A stretch of DNA of 64,000 nucleotides, taken from positions 88,457 through 152,456 of the forward strand of contig JAFSPG010000001.1 in the NCBI GenBank assembly GCA_017443025.1, given 5' to 3'. The position numbers and the translations under genes are program-made. This stretch comes from Bacteroidales bacterium. Lineage in GTDB: Bacteria > Bacteroidota > Bacteroidia > Bacteroidales > UBA932. The notes under the pieces are model-generated. The model had not been told where the DNA came from. It worked only from the letters and a program-made list of their open reading frames with translations, and did no database searches. Shown here one piece after another: positions 45,001 through 51,007 of the stretch. Each line of letters starts with the position of its first letter. Position 1 is the first letter of the stretch.

Positions 45001-45322
45001 AGGTATTTATGAGTTTGACCACACCCTCATCTTCAAAGACTTCACCGCCGACGAACTCTACGACATTCTCTGCTACTGCCTGAAGAAGTTCGAAGTGGCC
45101 TTCACGTCCGAGGCTGAGAATCATATCCGTAGCTACCTGACCACCTTGAGTTCTTCCATCTACGCCAATGCACGCACGATGAAACTCATGGCCCGTACCA
45201 TACACCAGCAGGTCATCCTTCGTGAAGCCGGTCTGTCCGAGCGCCCGGCGGCACATCAGGTTGAGCTGGCCGACGTAGAGACGTTCAAGTGGGACGGCAA
45301 GAAAGGTAAGATTGGTTTTTGA
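42029..45322 (+). CDS. Three-module AAA+ ATPase of CbbX/SpoVK type, copy 2
   Basis: A 1097-residue paralogue of the protein at 5406-8384. It has an extra N-terminal stretch with a very acidic run (DLDDDDDDEEDD, about residues 86-97), then the shared beta-rich segment (YVHVDLVIPDTEEEDELRVE) and three AAA+ modules. Walker A sequences are GNPGTGKS (318-325), GNPGTGKT (595-602) and GKSGTGKS (about 872-879). Walker B is intact only in module 2 (ILFIDEAYQL); module 1 reads TLVFENAHE and module 3 LIFIDVDD. The C-terminus ends KGKIGF. By eye the two proteins share about three quarters of residues over modules 2 and 3 and less at the N-terminus. A TAAATTTG box at 41996-42003 is a likely -7 element. 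It probably remodels an unknown partner; the divergent small protein is the first candidate. Confidence 0.86.
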   Translation: MAKKTTLAEMLENQPDILKDAFKLIDEQGQLGVVERKAVDETLQALLNDDGLMEICRAYMDWKYPDSTGKSEDERNQEDILEFGADLDDDDDDEEDDAEFNRLLNLFMKGSSKDDNEDEDSSSDYEFLCDVDEKPTEYLVQECIKEIEPERGLYVHVDLVIPDTEEEDELRVEVTTLRGTEMIQGWFDKNSIPLYRDGDHMHLKPTLLTDLLGKDYKLDKDEQDQLVMILYKNEKEHYSRKIPIKGPWPSATKPYDSCMKAFKANEDIPEQMAIINERPGWQNFKARMDEMVSRCKVGALRKEAGLTSNTPTLHTIIMGNPGTGKSSCIPFMTGLYKTLGLLDTDEICTTRVSKLAASTVNGEYENMMSVIEKAQGGTLVFENAHELYRTEKNNNYDTEQRIIRALIDGLENVKKYPRWMLVLVGEPDGLESVLASNPDLKKYIGTPIVMEDFNPQELSWIAQACCNGRKLKLTPDAQAKLEMYILHKYNHRGDGFQNAWMVQGLLDEHIIPAMYRRLQGITNPTKEQLETVEAQDIPMVSSSSGTEMAALDELIGLGKIKTKVKDYLNAVKLAGRRMEQGLPTNMPRLHMAFLGNPGTGKTTVAEIIGKVFASWGILSGGRVIRTEKSQMVGQWIGETEQKMRTLLERAHGNILFIDEAYQLVEGGEKDYGRIVMNSLLTELGKENSDMVVILAGYTAPMKQLLESNEGIESRFPNVFNFEDYTTDELVEIGKLMIKKQGFTLTEGAEKNMRAIIEEEAEKPSPRFGNGRFVSNLLQNEILATLGARTAKLENPSKEELSTILPEDVVIGKAQKDVVFDDVAIDAALARLDALAGLTGVKAAIHNFVKSARYLHSIGEPYVGKGLLSWRFIGKSGTGKSTVAEIMACILKGMRLIANSHITEVKGERILGAYDESQEVLREAVKKSCNGLIFIDVDDSKFNDDRARYGRIVEQMLLKLKEMTVEAGGECALILAELDAPNVDVAEQLSEAGIYEFDHTLIFKDFTADELYDILCYCLKKFEVAFTSEAENHIRSYLTTLSSSIYANARTMKLMARTIHQQVILREAGLSERPAAHQVELADVETFKWDGKKGKIGF

Positions 45323-45333
45323 TAATCATTGAT

Positions 45334-45582
45334 ATGAACAATAATGAATTCAACAAGTTCGCACGGATGCACCAGGGCATCAGTTCGACCACTTTGAGCC
45401 GCTATGAATCAGCGGTTGACGCTTATATCAACCCGTCCATCACGTCATAGCTCACTCCGCCCTCCGGCCAGCCCTACGACAAAGTCGCCGCCGACGGCGA
45501 ACGCGACTTCTGGATGACCGCCCAAGAGGCGTTGGATTACGGAATGGTGGATCAGATATTGACGAAGAAAGCTATCAAATAG
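45334..45582 (+). pseudogene. Collapsed clpP relic (N- and C-terminal ends joined)
   Basis: A stretch of 83 codons in one frame, broken by a TAG at 45448-45450. The first 38 residues (NNNEFNKFARMHQGISSTTL) match the N-terminus of Bacteroidetes ClpP. The sense codons after the stop give [20 protein letters not shown] followed by ILTKKAIK, the C-terminal end of ClpP. About 110 internal codons with the catalytic Ser and His are absent, so it cannot be a protease. It lies 11 bp after AAA+ copy 2. A full clpP is expected elsewhere in the genome. Whether this relic arose by deletion of a gene copied next to the AAA+ gene is not known. Confidence 0.75.
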
Positions 45583-45643
45583 TCGGTAAAAGCAATCACG
45601 TTGTTAGTTTTTTTCTTGTTGAAATAACATTAACCTTAATTAT

Positions 45644-45796
45644 ATGGGACACTATGAAGATGTAACATGCCCGAAATGTGGTGGAGCATGTTTTCGTGAT
45701 GATTACTATGACTCAGAACTCGGTAAGTGGATTCAAAGTCCTTGCCCGGAGTGCAATGGACTCGGCGTTGTTTCTCGGTGGACTGAAGATGACTAA
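45644..45796 (+). CDS. Tiny zinc-ribbon protein
   Basis: A 50-residue frame opening MGHYEDVTCPKCGGACFRDD, with a CPKC pair and a CPEC pair (SPCPECNGLGVVSRW) as in DnaJ-type zinc ribbons. It is AT-rich compared with its neighbours and lies among relics, but the frame is intact and the two CxxC motifs are well spaced. Probably cytoplasmic metal-binding. No family assigned. Confidence 0.6.
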   Translation: MGHYEDVTCPKCGGACFRDDYYDSELGKWIQSPCPECNGLGVVSRWTEDD

Positions 45797-45877
45797 CCCA
45801 TCAATGTTCTGAGCAGGCACTTTAAAGAATGGATAAGCAGTCGTTTATTGTCGTATCGTTTTGTTTTTATAATTAGC

Positions 45878-46344
45878 GTGAAATCTGACGAAAAGTATCA
45901 ATTAGCAGTTTCATATTGGAAAAACCACGACCTTGAAAAAGCGTGGGATTTGTTTCTCGAAGCATATCGTGAGGGGCATATTCTGGCTGGTGCTTCGATA
46001 GGCGATTTTTACTATTATGGGGTATGGGGGGGGGGGAGAGAGATTATCTTGAAGCCATACGCTGGTTTATGATTGGAGCAAATGCAGGTGAGCCTAAGTA
46101 TTATCATGCAATTGGATCAGCCTATCATCAAATGCATAATAGCCAAGAAGCGATTATTTGGTATATGAGAGCTGCTAATCTTGGTTATTCCGACGCATGC
46201 TTTGATTTAGGTTATATGTATGAAAACGGTGATGGCGTATATGAGAATAAGAGTCTTGCCACCAAGTACTATCAACAAGGTGCAAAACTTGGAAACACAT
46301 ATTGTGTGGAGGCCCTAGACCGTCTTCGCTACATGGATATTTAG
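45878..46344 (+). pseudogene. Sel1-repeat protein split at an 11-G tract
   Basis: A short Sel1-like repeat protein read in two frames that meet at a run of 11 G residues (46026-46036). Frame 1 can start at GTG 45878 (or TTG 45848) and gives DEKYQLAVSYWKNHDLEKAW and a following repeat. Frame 2 continues with GANAGEPKYYHAIGSAYHQ, GYSDACFDLGYMYENGDGVY and the last repeat (ATKYYQQGAKLGNTYCVEAL). With 12 or 9 G residues the gene would be one frame of about 155 codons. Long G tracts are classic slippage sites, so the gene may be phase variable, or may be broken, or the count may be a sequencing error. Sel1 proteins are helical solenoids that bind partners. Confidence 0.72.
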
Positions 46345-46421
46345 CTGCTGCCGATGTGGTAAGAATCAACGGGTAATTTTTTTTCCAACGAGCATCTCAG
46401 GTATTGTAGTGTGTAAACGTT

Positions 46422-46574
46422 CTAATAATCCCAGGTATTCTCTTTGATTGCCGCCTCGTAGGCGCTGATTAGTCGTGTGTCCGTCTTCCGGTCAGCTCCG
46501 GTCCTGCGGGCAATCTCCCGCAAACTCAGTTCTTCTACCCTGTAGTAGTGAAGGATTTGTTGTTTGATGTCCAT
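46422..46574 (-). pseudogene. IS21-type transposase istA fragment
   Basis: A 50-codon minus-strand frame opening MDIKQQILHYYRVEELSLRE and continuing IARRTGADRKT, the N-terminal helix-turn-helix start of IS21 IstA transposases. It stops after ENTWDY, far short of the roughly 400-500 residues of IstA. No istB is adjacent. It is a stub of an insertion sequence. Confidence 0.7.
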
Positions 46575-46723
46575 AGAAATCATTGTTTAAAGATTTGCTT
46601 ACCACAAATCTACAAACCCTCTTTCTATGGTCCCTATTTCAAATATTTTTCTTGGGGATATTTACTTTACTATCTACAAGTGAGCACATTATAGAATTGA
46701 CGCATATGGTTTGTTGTGGCTAA

Positions 46724-46775
46724 ATTTTCGCAAAAGAGGACAGATGAAGATACTGAGGATTTCTTTTGCGAAAAT
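46724..46775. repeat. Inverted repeat, 13-bp arms
   Basis: ATTTTCGCAAAAG (46724-46736) and CTTTTGCGAAAAT (46763-46775) are perfect inverted copies 26 bp apart. The same 12-mer TTTTCGCAAAAG is part of the ATPase promoter region near 2369-2380. It could be an element end or a protein-binding site. No gene crosses it. Confidence 0.55.
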
Positions 46776-47045
46776 ATTGCTCATATTAACCCCTCATAGG
46801 GCCATTGTTTTTCGAAACCGTCTTCAATAGCCGTACTCTGAATGTCTATTGCGATTTCAGTTTTCTTGTCCGTAGAGTGTTTCGGGGCGGTTTTGTGATG
46901 AAAATTAATGTGAAAAGGCTTGGATAGAAACAAAAAAAAACAGATATTTGCGAAAAACAATTCTAAAACTGTATCTGAGTGTTTACAAGGCGTTTTTTAT
47001 GGTGGAATAAAGGGACAGCTTATGTATTCAATTGAAACAGATGCG

Positions 47046-47151
47046 GTTTTAGAAGCCCTTCTTTGAGAGGGTATGGAAACTTCCTGATGGGCAGGAACGA
47101 CGCTCATACCGGCCGCGTTTTAGAAGCCCTTCTTTGAGAGGGTATTGAGAC
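47046..47151 (+). CRISPR. Two-repeat CRISPR remnant
   Basis: Two 35-bp direct repeats, 47046-47080 and 47117-47151, begin GTTTTAGAAGCCCTTCTTTG and differ at only two positions near the 3' end. They flank one 36-bp spacer (47081-47116). Repeat length, spacer length and a GAAAC/GAGAC end are CRISPR-like, and the repeat has a small inner hairpin (CCCTTC/GAGGG). No cas genes are in the window. A nine-base anti-repeat match (46971-46979) lies 67 bp upstream and would suit a type II tracrRNA, but nine bases is weak evidence. Confidence 0.6.
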
Positions 47152-47193
47152 AAAGATTCATCTGTTTAAGGCGCTTAAATTGCGCTATTTGAA

Positions 47194-47240
47194 AAGGAAT
47201 TGCTATCTTTGGTAAAATAACCAGATAGCAATTCCTTTTT
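47194..47240 (+). repeat. Long inverted repeat with embedded -7 box and T-run
   Basis: AAGGAATTGCTATCT (47194-47208) and AGATAGCAATTCCTT (47223-47237) are perfect 15-bp inverted copies with a 14-bp loop and a T-run behind. The left arm holds TATCTTTG (a Bacteroidetes -7 form). It could be an intrinsic terminator, or a promoter whose early transcript folds back. A 23-codon frame starts 3 bp later. Confidence 0.55.
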
Positions 47241-47528
47241 ATGGCACAAACACAGTATTACGGCTATCGAAGCAAAGAAAACAAAACAGGAGGCCTGATG
47301 ACCTCCTGCTAAATTTGCCCCAAGACTACGTGGCGGAATTACTTCTAGAGCGAGGGCCTCGCGGGCGGGGACTTTTGCGCGACTCGATTACCCATCCGTA
47401 TCACGGTGTTACTGTCTCGTTGCAAAGTTAATGACTTATTTTTATACTACAAAATGAAACAGCTTTAACCTGTTGGAGGTACCGGAGTGTACACTTTTAA
47501 AATATTATCCTGGTATAGTTTTCAGTTA

Positions 47529-47684
47529 CTATTTACAGTCCTTGATCTTCGGAGCCGCTTCGTCCAGGATCGTCTGGATGTCAATCCGGTTCTTCCCGGC
47601 TTCCTTGAACATTGCCAGCAGGTCGTACGCCTTCGTAACGTCGACCTGCTGCATCAGTATGGTGATATCGCTTCTCGTCAGCAT
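47529..47684 (-). CDS. Short protein downstream of the DUF4143-type ATPase
   Basis: A 51-residue minus-strand frame starting at the ATG at 47684, 7 bp after the ATPase stop. It opens MLTRSDITILMQQVDVTKAY and continues DLLAMFKEAGKNRIDIQTIL, all helical, mixed charge, ending in KIKDCK. Its placement, intact frame and codon usage like its neighbour suggest a real co-transcribed gene, but I recognise no family. Confidence 0.5.
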   Translation of the reverse strand: MLTRSDITILMQQVDVTKAYDLLAMFKEAGKNRIDIQTILDEAAPKIKDCK

Positions 47685-47691
47685 AGGCGTA

Positions 47692-48852
47692 TCAAATAAT
47701 CTCGCCGGCCCAGAGGGCTTTGAAGAAGTCGGTCACGTAATAGAGGTCCACATCACCGCTACGGCGGCTGATACGGTCCTTGGACACAATGATTTGTTTG
47801 GTGTCCGGATGCTCCTTCGCGAACTCCGTTACTCCCTTCTTGTCATCGTGGTCAATATGCTCCTTCGATTTGATCTCAATGGCAACACGAGCGTCACCGA
47901 TGACGGCGTCCACTTCAAGATTTTCATAGGTGCGCCAGTAGGTCAGCTCCTCATCGCTGTTCGTATAGCCCAGATAGGCGACAATCTCCTGCATGATAAG
48001 GTGCTCTAAGGCATGGCCATACTCTGGCGTCTTTGGCGCAAGGTGGTATCTCTTGGTCAGGTGATTGGCAATGCCAACATCGAAATAGTAGAATCTGGGT
48101 GACTTGTACAGTTTCCTTTTGATGACCTTCCTGTATGCCGGCACTTCAAATCCCAAAAGCGTATCCACCAGAATCTTATAGTATGCTTTCACCGTATTGG
48201 CAGACACCTCGCAATCACTGGCCACATTCTCATAATTGAGGATTTCTCCATCCATGAGGGCAGCCACTTCCATAAAGCGGACAAACTCATCCACATTCTG
48301 GACAAGCGCCTCTTCGATAATCTCCTCCTTCAGATACAGGTCAATGTATGCTCTCATACGGTTCCGGGCATTGGCAACCATATAATGACGGGGAATCATG
48401 CCATTCTGGACGGCACGCTCCAGGTCGAAATCCGGGATCTCGGCGCTTACCAGAGGGAACAAAGTCTCCGGTATAGCACGGCCGCCCAGGTTGTTTGCAC
48501 CGCTCTTCTTGATTTTGCGGGCGCTTGATCCGCTGAGGATGAACCATAGCCCTTTCTCGACCATCAGCCAGTGGACTTCGTCCAGGAGGTCCGGGACCTT
48601 TTGGATTTCATCGACGATGACGAGCGTCTCGGGCGGATACCTCAGAAGGCTCTCCCGGAATTCCTCCGGATGCTGCTTAAAGCGATTTCTCACATCGGAC
48701 TTCAAAAGGTCAATGTAGACCGCCTTGGGGAAGCGCTCTTTAAGAAGGGTTGATTTCCCTGTCTGACGGCCGCCAAAGAGGAACATTGCCTCATCCAGCC
48801 GGTTCTCTATGTCGAATATTCTATGGTACATAATAGCTCTAAATTTCATCAA
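47692..48852 (-). CDS. AAA_14/DUF4143 ATPase
   Basis: A 386-residue protein with an N-terminal AAA_14 ATPase (GGRQTGKSTLLKERF near residue 27; LVIVDEIQKVPDL near 76) and a C-terminal DUF4143 domain. The latter contains LEVDAVIGDARVAIEIKSKE (about 325-344), which resembles a PD-(D/E)XK nuclease core with an (D)AVIG...EIKSK pattern. The best start is the Met at 48831 (MYHRIFDIENRLDE), a few residues into the frame. The family is widespread in Bacteroidetes, often as decoy-like orphan genes. Possible nuclease activity is inference. MITE-like copy B lies just upstream. Confidence 0.85.
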   Translation of the reverse strand: MMKFRAIMYHRIFDIENRLDEAMFLFGGRQTGKSTLLKERFPKAVYIDLLKSDVRNRFKQHPEEFRESLLRYPPETLVIVDEIQKVPDLLDEVHWLMVEKGLWFILSGSSARKIKKSGANNLGGRAIPETLFPLVSAEIPDFDLERAVQNGMIPRHYMVANARNRMRAYIDLYLKEEIIEEALVQNVDEFVRFMEVAALMDGEILNYENVASDCEVSANTVKAYYKILVDTLLGFEVPAYRKVIKRKLYKSPRFYYFDVGIANHLTKRYHLAPKTPEYGHALEHLIMQEIVAYLGYTNSDEELTYWRTYENLEVDAVIGDARVAIEIKSKEHIDHDDKKGVTEFAKEHPDTKQIIVSKDRISRRSGDVDLYYVTDFFKALWAGEII

Positions 48853-48891
48853 ACTGATTGCGGATTTTTCGGAAATATCCGCAACGACAAT

Positions 48892-48977
48892 GCGAATTTA
48901 CGTGCAAATCGAGAGAAAAGCAAATTTATTTTGCTTTTCCGAGATGCAGCCGTAAATGCCCACGCAGTGGGAATTTA
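48892..48977. repeat. MITE-like repeat, copy B
   Basis: An 86-bp copy of the element at 40595-40679, with the hairpin AAAAGCAAA/TTTGCTTTT preserved by compensating changes relative to copy A. It lies 40 bp upstream of the AAA_14 gene and contains a TAAATTTG box on the minus strand. Preserved pairing in the hairpin with changed bases suggests that its structure matters. Confidence 0.65.
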
Positions 48978-49038
48978 ACAAAGTTTATCTGAATACCAAA
49001 ATCTTTGCGAGGTTTACCATTATTTCTTCAATTCCTCG

Positions 49039-50832
49039 TCAAAGAGTTTCATAGCGGGGGCCTTCGTCTTCTCGGCAGATGAAGTGGGGCTTGAGGTCGA
49101 TGTAGAGGAGGCCGCCGGAGGAGGAGGCTTCGGCCTTGAGGACCTCGATGGCGCCTTCGTTGTCGATGAGGTCGCAGCGAAGCAGGCGCGAAGTTGAATT
49201 CCATCCGGGCAGAGGGTTGGAAATGCCCGTATAATAATCTGTTCGCTCCGATGTTGCCACATATGAGGCGGCTGCAATCACTACGGGCTGCGAGGCCCAG
49301 TTGCCTGTCCAGGTGCCATTCTGGTAAATCACAGTGCCGCCCTTGCTGAGCGACTGAACGGCATAGGTGCTGTATGAGCCGTGATTCGTTTGGGTATAAT
49401 AGCAGTCCACGCCTGTCATTGAAGCAAACTGTCCCTTTCCTCCTGAAGTCATAGAATACTCGAACAGGCCGAGAAGTTCCGCGTAAGTAATCTGATACAC
49501 GTAAATCTGGTTGCCGAAGGGAAACATTTCATAAACGTCAGCCACCGTGATATTGCGGCTGGCCTGCCCCGACAGAGGGAAGGTGGTGCGTACTGAACCA
49601 GAATTCACAAAAGCCACATCAGCCCCGCCTATCCGTCTGGTTATATCGCACATCCAGTTCGTCATTGGAGTGGCCCGGCCGCCGCTGCCACTTATATTGT
49701 AGTTTGTAGCATTGACCTTTATATATCCGACGATATCTTTGTACTGCTGCTCCGTGGCTTTGAGAGCGGCGTCCGACACCTGAATTATATCATCCGAAAG
49801 ATCTTCGGCATTCTCGCTGTCATAGGTATGGCTGTCGCGCGAAGATTCCACGGCAGGTGTATCCTGGGCACCTATGCTCTTGAAAGTCACCTTGCCGCTG
49901 GAGCTTACAGAGAACCTTATATCCGCGTAAGCATAATGCTCACAATATCTTCCGCCCTGCAAATACGGTAAGCCCCAGCTCGTCTGCCCCGAAAGGGTAC
50001 GGTGCGAATGTCCGCCAAGAACAAGGTCGATTTTGCTGCCCGAACCGAGATTCTGAGCCACGCCCTCAGCCGCGCCGTGAACAAGGAGCACCGTGGCGTC
50101 GCAGCCCTGATTTGTCTCCAATTCATTGGCAATCCTGTTGGCAATAGAATAATCAGCGCTGATTGAAAAGCCCTTCCCTGAAAACTTGGCCCCCATTATG
50201 CTGCTTTCGTAATTGACGGCAAAGCCGATAACGCCTATCTTCACAGGCACCGTCCCGCCCTGAACCCCAGTGGCTGTCTTTTCAACAATGACATAATCGC
50301 GCGTACAGGACGCCCTGTTGCCATTATGGAACAGATTCGCACACAGCACGGGCACCTCATTTACGAAATGACTGCCGCTCCAGTCATAGTCAGGTACGGT
50401 AGCATCGGCATCGACGACATTCTCGATACCCCAGTCGAATTCGTGGTTTCCAAGGGCCACGGCATCGTATCCCATCCGGTCGATTGCAACGAAAACGGGC
50501 CATCCGGACAAAAGATTCGAAATGCCGGCTCCCTGATAAAGATCACCGCCGTCGAGGAGAAGGAGACGGTCATTCTTACGCTGCGCTCCCCTTCCTCTGA
50601 TATCATCGGCCTTGTCGGCAATATAGGCAAGGCTGTAATGGACTTTGCCAGCGGCATCATGGCTTAGTATATGCCCGTGTATGTCGGTAGTTTCAATGAG
50701 AGGAAGGACATATTCCCCGGGATGAAGCGACTCATCCTCAGGCCCCGGATTATATTCAGGGATGGATTTCGACTTGGCGCACGATGCCGACACAAGGATA
50801 AAGGTCAGCAGAAGGGAAAGACAGCGTTTCAT
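49039..50832 (-). CDS. UshA-like 5'-nucleotidase/metallophosphoesterase lipoprotein, divergent from susC
   Basis: A 597-residue lipoprotein with signal MKRCLSLLLTFILVSASC (Cys 18). Metallophosphatase motifs are in order: TTDIHGHI, DGGDLYQGA, GNHEFDWG, VHGAAEGV and GGHSHR. The C-terminal 5'-nucleotidase domain is present (RATPMTNWMCDITRRIGGAD, SVRTTFPLSG, SMTSGGKGQF). Likely substrates are nucleotides or similar phosphate esters outside the inner membrane. It is divergent from susC across 175 bp; a minus-strand TAAGTTTG box (50859-50852) is a likely -7 element. It probably belongs to the same locus as the SusCD genes. Confidence 0.87.
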   Translation of the reverse strand: MKRCLSLLLTFILVSASCAKSKSIPEYNPGPEDESLHPGEYVLPLIETTDIHGHILSHDAAGKVHYSLAYIADKADDIRGRGAQRKNDRLLLLDGGDLYQGAGISNLLSGWPVFVAIDRMGYDAVALGNHEFDWGIENVVDADATVPDYDWSGSHFVNEVPVLCANLFHNGNRASCTRDYVIVEKTATGVQGGTVPVKIGVIGFAVNYESSIMGAKFSGKGFSISADYSIANRIANELETNQGCDATVLLVHGAAEGVAQNLGSGSKIDLVLGGHSHRTLSGQTSWGLPYLQGGRYCEHYAYADIRFSVSSSGKVTFKSIGAQDTPAVESSRDSHTYDSENAEDLSDDIIQVSDAALKATEQQYKDIVGYIKVNATNYNISGSGGRATPMTNWMCDITRRIGGADVAFVNSGSVRTTFPLSGQASRNITVADVYEMFPFGNQIYVYQITYAELLGLFEYSMTSGGKGQFASMTGVDCYYTQTNHGSYSTYAVQSLSKGGTVIYQNGTWTGNWASQPVVIAAASYVATSERTDYYTGISNPLPGWNSTSRLLRCDLIDNEGAIEVLKAEASSSGGLLYIDLKPHFICREDEGPRYETL

Positions 50833-50916
50833 CGGTCAAGTTTTATATGGGCAAACTTAGCTATTTATTTTGATAATACCGAACCAAAACCATTGATTAT
50901 TTTTTTATTTAAATCT

Positions 50917-50947
50917 ATTGATTTAATCGTTTTATTGATTATTTTTG
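50917..50947 (+). promoter_or_regulatory. Promoter of the susC operon
   Basis: ATTG (50917-50920) and TATTTTTG (50940-50947) are 19 bp apart, a good Bacteroidetes match. The start would be near 50954, leaving a leader of about 54 bases before the susC ATG. No sigma or anti-sigma gene or hybrid sensor is adjacent, so the regulator is not visible in the window. Confidence 0.6.
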
Positions 50948-51007
50948 TGAGGTAATTTGCAATAAAACGCATACAATACAAAAATCAATATCTAACTAAA
51001 TCAAGAG

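Larger units (their letters stand above)
46575..47528. other. Gene-poor stretch with relics, CRISPR pair and hairpins
   Basis: I find no intact gene here. Contents in order: probable edge of the IS21 relic; the 13-bp inverted repeat at 46724-46775; a TTCTAAAAC at 46971-46979 that is the reverse complement of the first nine bases of the CRISPR repeat; the repeat pair at 47046-47151; an inverted repeat at 47194-47237 with promoter-like TATCTTTG; a 23-codon frame starting MAQTQYYGYRSKENK at 47241 that ends inside a CAGGAGG/CCTCCTG hairpin; and GCGAGGGCCTCGC, a palindrome near 47350. Confidence 0.5.

Noticed and set aside
45334-45582. A functional small ClpP-like peptide
   Set aside because: There is an in-frame stop, and the catalytic Ser and His region is absent.
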